DNA of 64,000 nucleotides from assembly GCF_002953935.1 (NCBI RefSeq), contig NZ_CP026514.1, positions 2,046,001 to 2,110,000 of the forward strand, given 5' to 3'. The stretch is from Arthrobacter sp. PGP41. Lineage in GTDB: Bacteria > Actinomycetota > Actinomycetes > Actinomycetales > Micrococcaceae. Under the pieces are notes generated by a model. The model ran no database searches, was not told the DNA's origin, and saw nothing but the letters and a program-made list of their open reading frames with translations. A program made the position numbers and the translations under genes. Shown here piece after piece: positions 50,738 to 60,252 of this stretch; the stretch's first letter is position 1; each line of letters starts with the position of its first letter.

Positions 50738-52765
50738 CTAGACGAGGCTGTTAAGCCAGCCCTGCGGGAGGTCAATAGGCAGCAGCGAGGGCAGAGCCAC
50801 TAGAACGATGTACAGGACGCCGGTGTAGATGATGGTCACCTTAAGCCGGGCCCTTGCGACTATCAGGAGGAAGGCCGGGATGAAGATCGTGACTGCAATC
50901 AGGTATCCGAACGCGGCCGTGAGAGCCAGGAAGCCCGTCATCCACAGGAAGGTCTTCAACGCGAACTTTGCGTCAAGAGTCCAGCCTGCCTTCGCGGGCT
51001 GTGTTTCACGGATGCCCTCTATCTCCTCGGCCAGGATCTCATCTGCCTTCGGGGTTCTGCCGCGAAGCCTTCTCCGGATCTCAACGAAGAGCAGGATGCC
51101 GGAGAAGATCAGGCCTCCGGTGCTCACCAGCTGGGGGACCAGCCTGGCCTCCGGTGAGAATGAAGCGGACGAGATTAGGGCGGCGGCGAAGGCGACGAAG
51201 AAGATGCCTGATGCTGCGAGGGACCAGGTTGAATTCTTCAGCGGTGCTTCGTCGTCCTCGGGCTGTTCGTCCCGGTGACCATCGTCAAGGTTGGTGTGTC
51301 GGCGGGCGCGGATGAATTTGATGAAGGCCCAGATCATCGGCAGGATCAGGATCGCCAGGAAGACCATGACGCCGGGGCGGGCCATCCAGTCGAATCCTTC
51401 GTAGAGGCTGTCGGTGAGGAAGTAGTAGCGTTCCAGCGGGATGGCCAGGACGAAACCTATCAGGAATGGTGCCCTGGGGAATCCTGTCGATTTCAGCAGC
51501 CAGCCGAAGACGCCAAGGATGATCATGATCCAGAGGTCGCCGAGCTGGCCGCCTTCCTGGAAGGAGCCCAGGAGCATGATGGCTACAAGGCCTGCTGCCA
51601 GGACGGCGAAGGGGACCTTGGTCAGTTTTGCGAGCTGTTTGACGCTGAGGAAGCAGAGCAGCGCGCCAAGGATCGAGGCAATCGCGAAGGACCAGACGAT
51701 CAGGTACATCAGGTCGAGGTGTTCTGTGATGATCGAGGGGCCGGGCTGGATGCCGTATGTGAGGAGCATGCCCAGGAGCATCGCTGAGGGCACGCCGCCG
51801 GGGATGCCGAAGAGGAGGGTGGGGATCAGGTCGCCGGCTTCCACGGAGTTGTTGGCGCTTTCGGGGCCGACGATGCCGCGGGGGTCTCCCTTGCCGAACT
51901 GGCGCTTGTCTTTGGCGGTTGCGACGGCCTGGCCGTAGGCCATCCAGGTTCCGGCGGTGGCGCCGACGCCGGGCAGGACGCCTGCCCAGATACCGATGAG
52001 CGCTCCGCGGATGACCTGCGTCCAGTGAGTGAGCCATTCCCGGATGCCCTGGCCCCATCCGCCGCCGAGGCTGATGGTTTGCTTTTCGCCGCGACGCTGG
52101 CTGGCGCGGGATGCGATTTCGGCCAGACCGAAGATGCCCAGGGCAACAGCGACGAGGGAAAGGCCGTCCCCGAGGAAGAGGCTGCCGAAGGTGAAGCGTT
52201 CTTCTGCTGTGGTCGGTGAGGTTCCAACCATGCCCAGGATCAGGCCGAGGAGGCCGGCCGAGATGCCCTTGATGATGTTTCCCCGTGACAAGACTGCCGC
52301 TAAAGATACGCCGAGGACGGTCAGCATGAAGAGCTCGGGGCTGGCGAAGGACAGGACGAGGGGCCTGGCCAGCGGGATCGCCAGGGTCAGGCCGACTGCG
52401 CCGATGATGCCTCCGGCCATGGAGGAGAGGAACGCAAGGGTCAGGGCGCGTGCTGCCTGCCCTTTTTTGGCCATGGAGTAGCCGTCGAGCATGGTGACGC
52501 TGGCGGATGCTGAGCCTGGGGCGCCGAGCAGTACCGCAGAGACGGTGTCTGAGGTGTGGACGACGGCGAGGGCGCCGATGAGGAGCGCCAGAGCCTGGGG
52601 CGGTTCCATGCCGAAGGTGATGGGCAGCAGGATTGCGACGGCGCCGGTGCCGCCAAGTCCCGGGATGAGGCCCATGATCAGGCCGGCGACGGTGCCGATC
52701 AGGAGCATGATGAGCAGGGAGGGATCAGCGAGGGATGCCAGCGCTGCCATTGCGGAGTCAAGCAT
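50738..52765 (-). CDS. Tripartite tricarboxylate transporter, fused TctA-TctB membrane subunits
   Basis: The protein has 675 residues. Residues 1-500 are TctA: GLIMGLIPGLGGTGAVAILL, then GALAVVHTSDTVSAVLLGAP and a second repeat with GVLPGVGATAGTWMAYGQA. After an acidic cytoplasmic linker (about residues 495-515, DDGHRDEQPEDDEAPLKN) a TctB-like four-helix domain follows to the end. TctB is normally a separate gene, so this is a fusion. It works with the solute-binding protein 8 bp upstream. Confidence 0.92.
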   Translation of the reverse strand: MLDSAMAALASLADPSLLIMLLIGTVAGLIMGLIPGLGGTGAVAILLPITFGMEPPQALALLIGALAVVHTSDTVSAVLLGAPGSASASVTMLDGYSMAKKGQAARALTLAFLSSMAGGIIGAVGLTLAIPLARPLVLSFASPELFMLTVLGVSLAAVLSRGNIIKGISAGLLGLILGMVGTSPTTAEERFTFGSLFLGDGLSLVAVALGIFGLAEIASRASQRRGEKQTISLGGGWGQGIREWLTHWTQVIRGALIGIWAGVLPGVGATAGTWMAYGQAVATAKDKRQFGKGDPRGIVGPESANNSVEAGDLIPTLLFGIPGGVPSAMLLGMLLTYGIQPGPSIITEHLDLMYLIVWSFAIASILGALLCFLSVKQLAKLTKVPFAVLAAGLVAIMLLGSFQEGGQLGDLWIMIILGVFGWLLKSTGFPRAPFLIGFVLAIPLERYYFLTDSLYEGFDWMARPGVMVFLAILILPMIWAFIKFIRARRHTNLDDGHRDEQPEDDEAPLKNSTWSLAASGIFFVAFAAALISSASFSPEARLVPQLVSTGGLIFSGILLFVEIRRRLRGRTPKADEILAEEIEGIRETQPAKAGWTLDAKFALKTFLWMTGFLALTAAFGYLIAVTIFIPAFLLIVARARLKVTIIYTGVLYIVLVALPSLLPIDLPQGWLNSLV

Positions 52766-52773
52766 GATGGTCC

Positions 52774-53985
52774 TTATTCAACGTGGATGTTGTATTTGTC
52801 CGCGAGCAGCCCTGTGACATAGGACCGGACGGAACTGCTGACTTTGTAGGCGTCCCGGACGCGGTCGGCTACTCCGGGGTCCGCGACGAGGGGGTAACCG
52901 CCGAGTACCTTGGCTGCCTTTTCTTGGAAACCTGGGTCGGTGCCGAGCTTCTCGCTGGACTGGCGCAGCAGCTCGTAGGCGTTTTCCGGGGTCTCCTGGG
53001 GAACCCAGAGTCCCTTTTGGTAGGTATAGGTCAGCCCGAGCAGGGTCTTGTAGGCCTCGTACTTTTCACCTGACGGCTTCTTTCCGTGGAGCGTTTCGTA
53101 GGCTTCAGCAACCGTGGGCACGTCCGGGAAGTTGGGGTCGCGGATGACGTCTCCGGCCTCGTTCAGCTGGCCGAAAGACATCAGGACGACCGCTTTGCCT
53201 TCCTTGGCGATGCCGGCGACGGCTGAGCCGTAGGCTGAGGTCGTCTGGTAGTCCAGGTCGATTTCGCCGCGCTGTAGGGCAAGGTTGACCGGGCCTCGGC
53301 CTTCGAACCCGAAGGTGCTGGTGACATCCGCTTCGAGCAGGTCGAAGGCCACCAGGGTGGTGATGTCCAGGCCTGTGGCGCTGATCCCGCCGAATTCCAG
53401 CGGGGTGTCCCGGTTGACCAGATCCTGCAGGCCGGCGACGCCGGCTTCTGCGCGGGCGTAGATAACCCCGCCGGTGCCGTTGACGACGACGGGCTTGAGG
53501 TCTTCAAAGGAGTACTTCACGGCCGAGCGTCCCAAGACCCAGGGCACCACGGTAGAGGCTGTGCCGACCAGGATCTCGGTGCCGTCAGTCTTGGCGGAGC
53601 GGGCGAACCGGTTGGTGCCCAGAATGCCTTCGCCGCCGGCTTCGTTTACCGGTGCAAAACCAGGGCGGCCCGGAACGTAGTTGGTCAGCTCGGTTCCGAT
53701 GAACCGGGCCCAAGTATCTGTTCCACCGCCTGAAGCCAAGGGAATCAGGAATTCGAGGGTTTCGCCGCTGAAATCGCCGTCTTCGGTGCTGGACGGCGGG
53801 TTGAGCAGGCTTCCACCCAGGACGGTGGTTGCCGTTCCCAGCAGTGCGAATGCGCCCACGGCTGCGAGGATAGTGCGCCGGGAATGCTTGGGCGGATCGG
53901 CCTGCTCGGTCTGTTCGGTCTGCACGATGGGGGTGTCCTCCGGGAGAAGTCCTGGTGGCTCCAAGGATGACTTATTGCTCGTCAT
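52774..53985 (-). CDS. Tripartite tricarboxylate transporter substrate-binding protein (TctC type)
   Basis: The protein has 403 residues. A long acidic cytoplasmic N-tail of 34 residues precedes the hydrophobic segment TILAAVGAFALLGTATTVLG, so the protein may be membrane-anchored rather than cleaved, and no lipobox cysteine is present. The TctC fold is seen in LEFLIPLASGGGTDTWARFI, then GGEGILGTNRFARSAKTDGT and LEFGGISATGLD. It should bind a di- or tricarboxylate outside the cell. ATG 53985 has AAAGGA upstream. Confidence 0.88.
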   Translation of the reverse strand: MTSNKSSLEPPGLLPEDTPIVQTEQTEQADPPKHSRRTILAAVGAFALLGTATTVLGGSLLNPPSSTEDGDFSGETLEFLIPLASGGGTDTWARFIGTELTNYVPGRPGFAPVNEAGGEGILGTNRFARSAKTDGTEILVGTASTVVPWVLGRSAVKYSFEDLKPVVVNGTGGVIYARAEAGVAGLQDLVNRDTPLEFGGISATGLDITTLVAFDLLEADVTSTFGFEGRGPVNLALQRGEIDLDYQTTSAYGSAVAGIAKEGKAVVLMSFGQLNEAGDVIRDPNFPDVPTVAEAYETLHGKKPSGEKYEAYKTLLGLTYTYQKGLWVPQETPENAYELLRQSSEKLGTDPGFQEKAAKVLGGYPLVADPGVADRVRDAYKVSSSVRSYVTGLLADKYNIHVE

Positions 53986-54066
53986 TGAGGGTCCTTTTGT
54001 TGGTGCCTACCTCAATGCAACACCACGTGGGCACTGGTTGAGGGGGGCGGGTGTGGTTTGGTGCGC

Positions 54067-55146
54067 TTACCAGGTTTCTGGCAGCAGAAGTTCGGCGTCG
54101 GCGATGCGGCGGGCGCTTCGGAGGGTGCCGACGACGGGGGTGCCCAGGCGGCTTTCGGCCCATGTCTGGACGATGCCGGCGGGGGTTCGCATGGTGAGGC
54201 CGGATGTGGCGTCCTGGGAGATCAGGCCCCAGACCACAGTGCCTTCGTGCTGGGCCGCCATAGTCAGCGCGACGCTTCCGGTGACGGCCAGTGCGGGATG
54301 AAGCCGGCCCATGGAGAGCATCATCACGACGAGGTCAGCCTCTTCGCCCGCTGTTGCCTTGGCCACGAGCGCCAGCTTGGGTATGGCCCGCCGGGCCTCA
54401 GCGGGGGCGGATGCGAGTCCCATGCGGACAGCGGCGTCCCTGCGGACATCGTCCAGGTGCATGAGCAGTCCGGCCCGGGCGTCGATGTCAGCAGCGGTTT
54501 CGGTTCCGGTCAAGCCGACGGACTCGGCCTCGAGGATGATCAGGGGAGCGCCGGCGTCGATGAGCGTGGCTTCCACCTGCCGTCCGTCGAAGGTCACTTT
54601 GTCCAGCGGGTTCCCGGTTGGGAACAGCTTCCCGGTGGTTCTGCCGGCCGGATCAAGGAATCCCATTCCCACGGGCAACCCGGGGAACGGGACACCGGGA
54701 ATGTCCTGTGTGCCGGCCTGCTGCAGCCTGCCCCCGGGTGTGGGAACCTTCTGCAGGATGAGCTGGTTGGTGTTCGTATTCAGGGCCCGGACGGACGTGC
54801 TTTCAGCACCGGCGGACACCCAGCCCCGTTCAATGGCGTACGGGGCGACAACGGCTGAGCAGTTGCCGCAGTTGCTGCCCCAGTCGACCTTCTGCTCGTC
54901 GATGCCTACCTGGGCGAAAGTGTAATCCACGTCCGCTTCATCGCTAAGCGACCGGGAGAGGATCACTGCCTTGCTCGTGGTGGAGGTTCCGCCGCCGACG
55001 CCATCGATCTGGCGGTTGTCGGGGCTGCCGAACAGACGCAGGAGCACCTCATCCACGCTTTTACCCGGAACCTGCAGGTTGTCCCATTCGAACACCCAGC
55101 ACTTGCTGGTACCGCCTCGCATCCACGTCGCTGGGATCTTATACAT
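54067..55146 (-). CDS. PrpF family isomerase (4-oxalomesaconate tautomerase / methylaconitate isomerase-like)
   Basis: The protein has 359 residues with the diaminopimelate epimerase fold in two halves. WMRGGTSKCWVFEWDNL, then DGVGGGTSTTSKAVILS and SNCGNCSAVVAPYAIE are PrpF motifs, the cysteine in SNCGNC being a catalytic base. The family moves a double bond in aconitate-like acids. It lies 81 bp before the substrate-binding protein gene in the transporter operon, so a tricarboxylic or unsaturated acid is the likely substrate. The divergent LysR gene probably controls it. Confidence 0.88.
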   Translation of the reverse strand: MYKIPATWMRGGTSKCWVFEWDNLQVPGKSVDEVLLRLFGSPDNRQIDGVGGGTSTTSKAVILSRSLSDEADVDYTFAQVGIDEQKVDWGSNCGNCSAVVAPYAIERGWVSAGAESTSVRALNTNTNQLILQKVPTPGGRLQQAGTQDIPGVPFPGLPVGMGFLDPAGRTTGKLFPTGNPLDKVTFDGRQVEATLIDAGAPLIILEAESVGLTGTETAADIDARAGLLMHLDDVRRDAAVRMGLASAPAEARRAIPKLALVAKATAGEEADLVVMMLSMGRLHPALAVTGSVALTMAAQHEGTVVWGLISQDATSGLTMRTPAGIVQTWAESRLGTPVVGTLRSARRIADAELLLPETW

Positions 55147-55422
55147 CGTCGTCTCGCACCTTCCTCGGGGCTCTTCTCGACCCTTCCACGCCTCACTGGC
55201 CTACCTCAGTGTGAGGCGTACCGTAGATGAATTACAATCAACAGATTTTGCAGATCCAGGCAGTTTTACTTCAATCACTGGCCCTCTATTCCTGTTTGGA
55301 TTGCAGTCCCAGCGCCGAAGGCTGGTGGCGCAGGCTTGGACCACCCTTGATCGAGCGTCAAAGATGAAGCGGTAGTATGGGATTGTGAGAGGGGTTGAAG
55401 GATTACTTCAAAGGAGGCCAGT

Positions 55423-56337
55423 GTGTTGAACGTCAGGAGACTGGAGTTGCTGCTGGACGTCGTGGAACTTGGTTCCATAACAGCTGCCGCGGAAAAGCAC
55501 GTCTACTCACCGTCCGGTGTTTCCCAGCAGCTCCGACGTCTGGAAGCCGAAATTGGCCAGCCGCTGCTGCAGCGCCAAACCCGGGGAATGGTACCAACGG
55601 ACGCCGGGCACGTTCTGGCGTCGCACACCCGCCGCATTCTTCGCCAGATGGCTGCGGCAGAGGCCGACCTGGCGGAGATCGCAGGGCTTAATCGCGGCAG
55701 CCTGACCATGGGCACCTTCCCTACGCTGGGTGGGTCGTTCCTTCCCCTGGTCATCAGCCGCTTCAAGAAGCAATACCCCGCGATTGAACTCCACGTCCGC
55801 AGCACACGGTTTGAAGAGCTGCTTGAAATGCTCGAAAACGGGCAGGTGGGAGTGTCCCTCTTATGGGACTACGAGTGGAACCGGATCAGTCCTGAAGACT
55901 TCGCGCTGACCACCGTCTTCGAAGACGCCACCGCGCTCATCGTAGGCAAGGACCATCGGCTGGCACGTCGGAAACAAGTGGACATGACCGATCTGGCCAA
56001 CGAGGAATGGATTGTCCGGGGCGAGGAACACCCCGTCGTCGAAGTCCTCCAAAGGAGTTCCCGGGCCGCCGGGTTCACCCCGCGGATATCCTTCTACGCC
56101 AACGATTACCAGGAAGCCCAAGCCATGGTCAGCGTCGGACTGGGAATAGCCCTTGCGCCCCGGACCGCGGTAGTCAACAAGCACCCCGGGGTCAGCATCA
56201 TTTCGCTGGGAACGAGCGCGCCCTCGCGCCGGATACTGCTGGCCCACCGGCACGACAGAGTGCGCGCTCCCGCGGAAATAGCCTTCCAATCCACACTGCT
56301 GGAGGTCGCCAAGGACGCAACGGCCGATTTTAGGTGA
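55423..56337 (+). CDS. LysR family transcriptional regulator
   Basis: The protein has 304 residues. The winged helix-turn-helix is RLELLLDVVELGSITAAAEK followed by SPSGVSQQLRRLEAEIG. The effector domain follows with LTMGTFPTLGGSFLPLVISR. The start is GTG 55423 with AAAGGAGG 6 nt upstream. It is divergent from the PrpF-Tct operon across 276 bp, the usual layout for a LysR activator and its target, with the carboxylate or its isomer as probable effector. Confidence 0.92.
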   Translation: MLNVRRLELLLDVVELGSITAAAEKHVYSPSGVSQQLRRLEAEIGQPLLQRQTRGMVPTDAGHVLASHTRRILRQMAAAEADLAEIAGLNRGSLTMGTFPTLGGSFLPLVISRFKKQYPAIELHVRSTRFEELLEMLENGQVGVSLLWDYEWNRISPEDFALTTVFEDATALIVGKDHRLARRKQVDMTDLANEEWIVRGEEHPVVEVLQRSSRAAGFTPRISFYANDYQEAQAMVSVGLGIALAPRTAVVNKHPGVSIISLGTSAPSRRILLAHRHDRVRAPAEIAFQSTLLEVAKDATADFR

Positions 56338-56467
56338 GAGTCGTTCGACCCCGGGGGTGGCCTGGCCTCGCCACTGCAAGTTGCCGCAACGATACGTTGC
56401 GACCCCAGCCCGCCAGTAGCAGATGCCCGGTGCTGATGACGGCCGGAATGGGGGAGAGGATACGTTG

Positions 56468-57667
56468 ATGATCAGCAGGCAAGAGTCCCGCAGATGGTTA
56501 TGGATGCTGATCGCATCCGCAGTCCTCTGCCAGATTGCCTTGAATCTGGCCCGGCCGCTGATTTCCTACAAGGTGCTGGCCCTAGGGGGAGACGCCGCAA
56601 CTGTCGGCCTCATAGCAGCTGCCTATGCCCTGCTTCCTGTCGTGATCGCGCTTTGGCTTGGAAGAATGTCGGACAAAAGCCCATCGCTGCGAGGCATCAT
56701 CGTCGCAGGAACGGCTCTGCTTGCAGCCGGACCTTTCCTGCTGTCCGGCGCCCCATCCCTGCTTTTGATAGCTGTGGCCAGCGCTGTTCTGGGCCTTGGC
56801 CACCTGTGCTTCACCATCGCAGGACAGTCCGCTATCGCCAGATTCCTTCCCTACAACCAAATGGACGCCGCCTTCGGCTGGTTCACCGCAGCCTTCGCCT
56901 TAGGCCAACTCGTGGGGCCGCTCCTGGCAGGCCTGCTGATGGGGGCGGCGCAAGGAGTGCCGGCCGCCGTCCGGCTCGCCGACGCCAACACGGCGCTCAT
57001 GTTCGCAGGTGCAATCTGCATACTCGGCGTTCCCGCCGCCTTCGCAACGTCCGTAAAGCAGCCAAAGAAGAAACCTACGGCAAAAGCGACGTCCCCGGAC
57101 GCGGCCCCGGCTTCAGTGGCGTCCCTCCTGGCCACTCCGACCGTAAAAGCGAACATGGCGGCAAGCCTGGCGTTGCTCGCAACCACCGACATCCTCGTCG
57201 CCTTCCTCCCGTTGCTTGGCGAGGAAAGTGGGGTGCCCCCTCTGATGGTCGGGGTGCTCTTGGCCGTCCGTGCCGGAGCCTCCATCTCATCGCGCCTCCT
57301 GCTCCCCGTTCTGCTCTCCCGTTGGAGCAGGCCAGCGCTCGTAACCTCCAGCCTCGCCGGTGCAGCCATCCCGCTGGCACTCCTCCCTTCGGTATTTGAG
57401 ACCCCGATCCTGGCCGGCGTCCTGCTCGCCATCGCCGGGTTCTTTCTGGGATTGGGACAGCCCTTGACCATGACACTGATCAGCCAGGCTGTTCCACCAG
57501 CCGCCCGGGGTGCCGCTCTGGCGCTCCGGCTGCTCGGCAACAGACTCGGCCAAGTCACCCTGCCCCTGGCAGCCGGGCTGCTCGTAGCACCGGCAGGACC
57601 TGGCGGATCCGTTTGGATGTCCTCAGCAATTCTGATGGCCGCGTGCATCAGGAGACCGCGTAAGTAG
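56468..57667 (+). CDS. MFS transporter
   Basis: The protein has 399 residues with about twelve helices. LWLGRMSDKSPSLRGIIVAG is the cytoplasmic loop motif of the major facilitator superfamily, and LALGQLVGPLLAGLLMG-like (FALGQLVGPLLAGLLMGA) helix 5 suggests a drug or metabolite exporter. The ATG at 56468 has GGGGAGAGG upstream. An earlier start at 56423 is less likely. The last residues after AILMAACIRRPRK look shortened against relatives that carry a longer tail. It follows the LysR gene by 130 bp but may be unrelated to the Tct operon. Confidence 0.85.
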   Translation: MISRQESRRWLWMLIASAVLCQIALNLARPLISYKVLALGGDAATVGLIAAAYALLPVVIALWLGRMSDKSPSLRGIIVAGTALLAAGPFLLSGAPSLLLIAVASAVLGLGHLCFTIAGQSAIARFLPYNQMDAAFGWFTAAFALGQLVGPLLAGLLMGAAQGVPAAVRLADANTALMFAGAICILGVPAAFATSVKQPKKKPTAKATSPDAAPASVASLLATPTVKANMAASLALLATTDILVAFLPLLGEESGVPPLMVGVLLAVRAGASISSRLLLPVLLSRWSRPALVTSSLAGAAIPLALLPSVFETPILAGVLLAIAGFFLGLGQPLTMTLISQAVPPAARGAALALRLLGNRLGQVTLPLAAGLLVAPAGPGGSVWMSSAILMAACIRRPRK

Positions 57668-57876
57668 CAGGCTTTTGGAATCACCGACGGCCTAACCGCA
57701 AACCAATCGCTGCCCTTGGCTGTGCTGCCGGAGCTCATGATGCGGACCTGAGCTGCTGCGTCCTGGATGGCACCGTCAGCGGCATCGGGGAGCAGTTCCA
57801 TGTTCTCTGTAGCGACGGTCACAAGGACGCACGTCAAGGGCAAGCCCGAGCCCAATCGGCGTTTTCCGGGAGGTTA

Positions 57877-58330
57877 ATCGGAATGGTGTGCAGAAGTCCC
57901 CTCACGCAGGGATCCACGTATCCGCAGAGCTCCGGGTATCCGGTGGACTGCGGGTGAGGGATGTTCGCCGTTGATGAGGCCAAGCAGGGGTTCGGCTGCT
58001 TGGGCTCCCACGTCGGCCAGTGGTCGCCGTATCCGGCCAAAGCCAAGTCGCCGGGAATGCTGATGCCAACTTCCCGTGCTGTCTTTAGGACGCCCATGAC
58101 GAGTCGGCTGCTCAGGGGCAGCCGTGTAAGTTCTTTGGCGCCGTTGTAGCCGTCGCTGACTACGGCGGGGACGTGGACGACGCCGTCGACGCGGCGGGCG
58201 GCCATTTCCTGCAGGGCTTCCTGCTCGCCTCCGGCTTGCCGACAAAGCGCTCCGGAAAGCGTCAGCGACAAGACATCCGGCAGACACCTGGAGGCAACCT
58301 TCAGCCCGAAAGATATTGAGTCGGGGAGGT
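57877..58330 (-). pseudogene. Degraded LacI family regulator
   Basis: Minus-strand translation yields LCRQAGGEQEALQEMAARRV, then VDGVVHVPAVVSDGYNGAKE in one frame. It jumps to VMGVLKTAREVGISIPGDLA, then ALAGYG. After a frame change it gives ADVGAQAAEPLLGLINGEHP. These are successive parts of a LacI effector domain. About 100 residues of the middle are missing, the DNA-binding domain is gone and at least one frameshift is present. The fragment at 57668-57860 may belong to another lost gene, since minus-strand ENMELLPDAADGAIQDAAAQ looks protein-like. Confidence 0.7.
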
Positions 58331-58352
58331 CTCGCAGTCGAAAGGACCAATC

Positions 58353-58604
58353 ATGGCAAGCAATGAGCGCACAAAGGTCAGCTCCTGTCAGGAACTCATG
58401 GCGGGCGACGCCATCGAAGCGTTCTGTAAGAACACGCTGGTGCACCGCGGCCCGGTCACGGATACCGCCCCCGAGCATGGTTTGTTCTGGATCCTTGACA
58501 TCGTCACTGGAGGACGACGTCTCCTGGATGTGTCGGAGTTTGAAATAGTGCGCCTGCCCCAGCACTATCACGAAGTCCTGGTGGGCTCCGCGCAAAGCGG
58601 TTAG
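58353..58604 (+). CDS. Small hypothetical protein
   Basis: The protein has 83 residues from ATG 58353 with AAAGGA 7 nt upstream. It reads SCQELMAGDAIEAFCKNTLV, then HRGPVTDTAPEHGLFWILDI and ends with LLDVSEFEIVRLP. The composition is coherent and the start signal good, but I recognise no family. It begins 23 bp from the LacI remnant on the other strand. Confidence 0.6.
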   Translation: MASNERTKVSSCQELMAGDAIEAFCKNTLVHRGPVTDTAPEHGLFWILDIVTGGRRLLDVSEFEIVRLPQHYHEVLVGSAQSG

Positions 58605-58913
58605 AAACGGCTGAACCGCATGGCTCACGGTTTACACGTTTCTATCAGTGCCGGCCCCGATAACTGCGCAGCCATGACTCAGGCCACCTAACCCCGGATC
58701 TCACTCATCGGGGTACTGAGATCAGGCAGCATGACCTCGGGGATGGCGGCGGGTACCAGGCCACGAGGATTCTGTGGCGGGAGTCACCGGTAGGCTTTCC
58801 GGCATGTCTAGCATCCTGGTGGAACTTGGCGCCCCGGTCCGGACAGACTGATGCGGTCCCGGCTGGCAACTTGCGCGAAATGGACGCAAGCTGAGTAGGG
58901 GGTCATAAGGGGT
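58605..58913. other. Gene-free stretch
   Basis: No supported feature was found in these 309 bp. Minus-strand frames here continue a long non-coding antisense frame of the next gene. Confidence 0.45.
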
Positions 58914-59639
58914 GTGCCTGTAGGCACCCCCGTTGCAGAGGAAGGACCTGGAATTCCAAAACCAAAACGGCAACGCAGTCCGTTGTTGCGCAAATACCTC
59001 AACGCTGGCCGCCCCGCCGATGCGAAAGCCAGTGACCTCGGCATGCTCAAGCCGATCGAGCCGGCCGCACGACAGGAGGGGATGCCCCTCCTCGGCGATG
59101 GTCAGGTCTACGTGATGAAGTACGGGAACGAGTACCACACGGCGTGGTGCCACATTGTGGCCGACAAGTGGGCCCACGCACCCAGAGGCCTGCTGGTGAC
59201 CATGGTGGCCGACGTCGGGATGCGGAGCCGTTGCCTGGAATGCGACCGGGTCCTGACGGCAGCCAGAACGTCGTCTGCCCGGCACGACCAGGTGCAGGCT
59301 CCGCCCTCTCCCGCACGCCCGCCGCGTGACATGGTGATCCCGCTGCGCGTCGTTGGGGCCGCCCATGGCATCCTCTTCCTGGCGGCTGAGGCGGAATTTC
59401 AGAACCGCTTGAGGGAGACCGCGGTAGAGCCGGCCACCCCGCTGCTCGTCGACGGCCGGCGGGAGGGGATGGTGTTGCGGGTGGACGCCGCCCGCGAGGA
59501 GCCCCTCCTGGTTGTCCAGTTGGATCCGCGCGCCACGTTCCGCGATGGTTTGTACCAGGTCCGCCTTCGTCGTCCCCTGCAGCGCTCGGCGGCCAAACCT
59601 TATGCAGTTGACTCCGTTGAATCGGTCCCGTGGGCGTAG
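58914..59639 (+). CDS. Hypothetical protein with zinc-like cysteine/histidine motif
   Basis: The frame has 241 residues from GTG 58914, though a later start (for example near the KPIEPAARQEG segment) is possible. The central part, YVMKYGNEYHTAWCHIVADK, then VGMRSRCLECDRVLT, contains HxxxC and CxxC elements that could bind a metal. The C-terminal half is a separate domain with GILFLAAEAEFQNRLRETAV and GMVLRVDAAREEPLLVVQLD. The antisense frame on the minus strand is longer but has arginine-rich low complexity. No family is recognised. Confidence 0.5.
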   Translation: MPVGTPVAEEGPGIPKPKRQRSPLLRKYLNAGRPADAKASDLGMLKPIEPAARQEGMPLLGDGQVYVMKYGNEYHTAWCHIVADKWAHAPRGLLVTMVADVGMRSRCLECDRVLTAARTSSARHDQVQAPPSPARPPRDMVIPLRVVGAAHGILFLAAEAEFQNRLRETAVEPATPLLVDGRREGMVLRVDAAREEPLLVVQLDPRATFRDGLYQVRLRRPLQRSAAKPYAVDSVESVPWA

Positions 59640-59655
59640 CACGCGCACGCCCGTG

Positions 59656-59889
59656 TCAGGTCTCTCTCTGTCCGAGTTCTCGGCGTTCGTGTGTTTGGCC
59701 GAAGGGCACGTCGGGGCTGACGGCGACCGTGTAGCGGGTATAGCCGTGCTGGGTGACCAGGATGCCGTGGCGGCCCTCCTGCATGGCGTGCTGGCGGACG
59801 GTCTCCACTGCGGCATTGAGGTCGCTTTCAACCATGTGCGCGTCGTACGCGGTGATTTCCAGGACGAGGTCTGAGTGGCGCTTGATCAT
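59656..59889 (-). CDS. Small conserved hypothetical protein
   Basis: The protein has 77 residues from ATG 59889, with AAAGAAA upstream. It reads MIKRHSDLVLEITAYDAHMV, then DLNAAVETVRQHAMQEGRHG and ILVTQHGYTRYTVAVSPDVP. The alternation suggests a small alpha/beta fold. I recognise the pattern only as an uncharacterised Arthrobacter-type protein. It is convergent with the gene ending at 59639. Confidence 0.6.
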   Translation of the reverse strand: MIKRHSDLVLEITAYDAHMVESDLNAAVETVRQHAMQEGRHGILVTQHGYTRYTVAVSPDVPFGQTHERRELGQRET

Positions 59890-60252
59890 GGTGGTTTCTT
59901 TCTTTGGGCCGGGCAGCACGTTCGGCAGGGGTGCTCCACAATGGCTGGGCACGTCCGGCGAGGCTGAAAGGCTGTGATTCGAGAGGGAGTGCCCGGCATC
60001 CTCTTAATGGCTCGGGGCGCAAGATATGGACCGTGAATGTTTAGTGCTGGCGGCGGACCACGACCCGCACTGCGGACGAAATCCGATCCCTGACTCAGGG
60101 CACCGGGTGCGTGGGCCTTCCTCGGCGCTGGCCCGTCGAAGCCTCCGCCCCCGCGTGAACGCGAATTTCACAGCCGCCCACTTTGTGAAAAGTTTTTTCT
60201 TCGTTTACCTCCGGTGTTCCCGTCCGTTCACTCACACACCTAGCTTGAACTT

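Noticed and set aside
58722..59831. A 369-codon minus-strand frame over the hypothetical gene at 58914-59639
   Set aside because: Arginine- and proline-rich with no motif. The plus-strand frame has coherent domain-like blocks.
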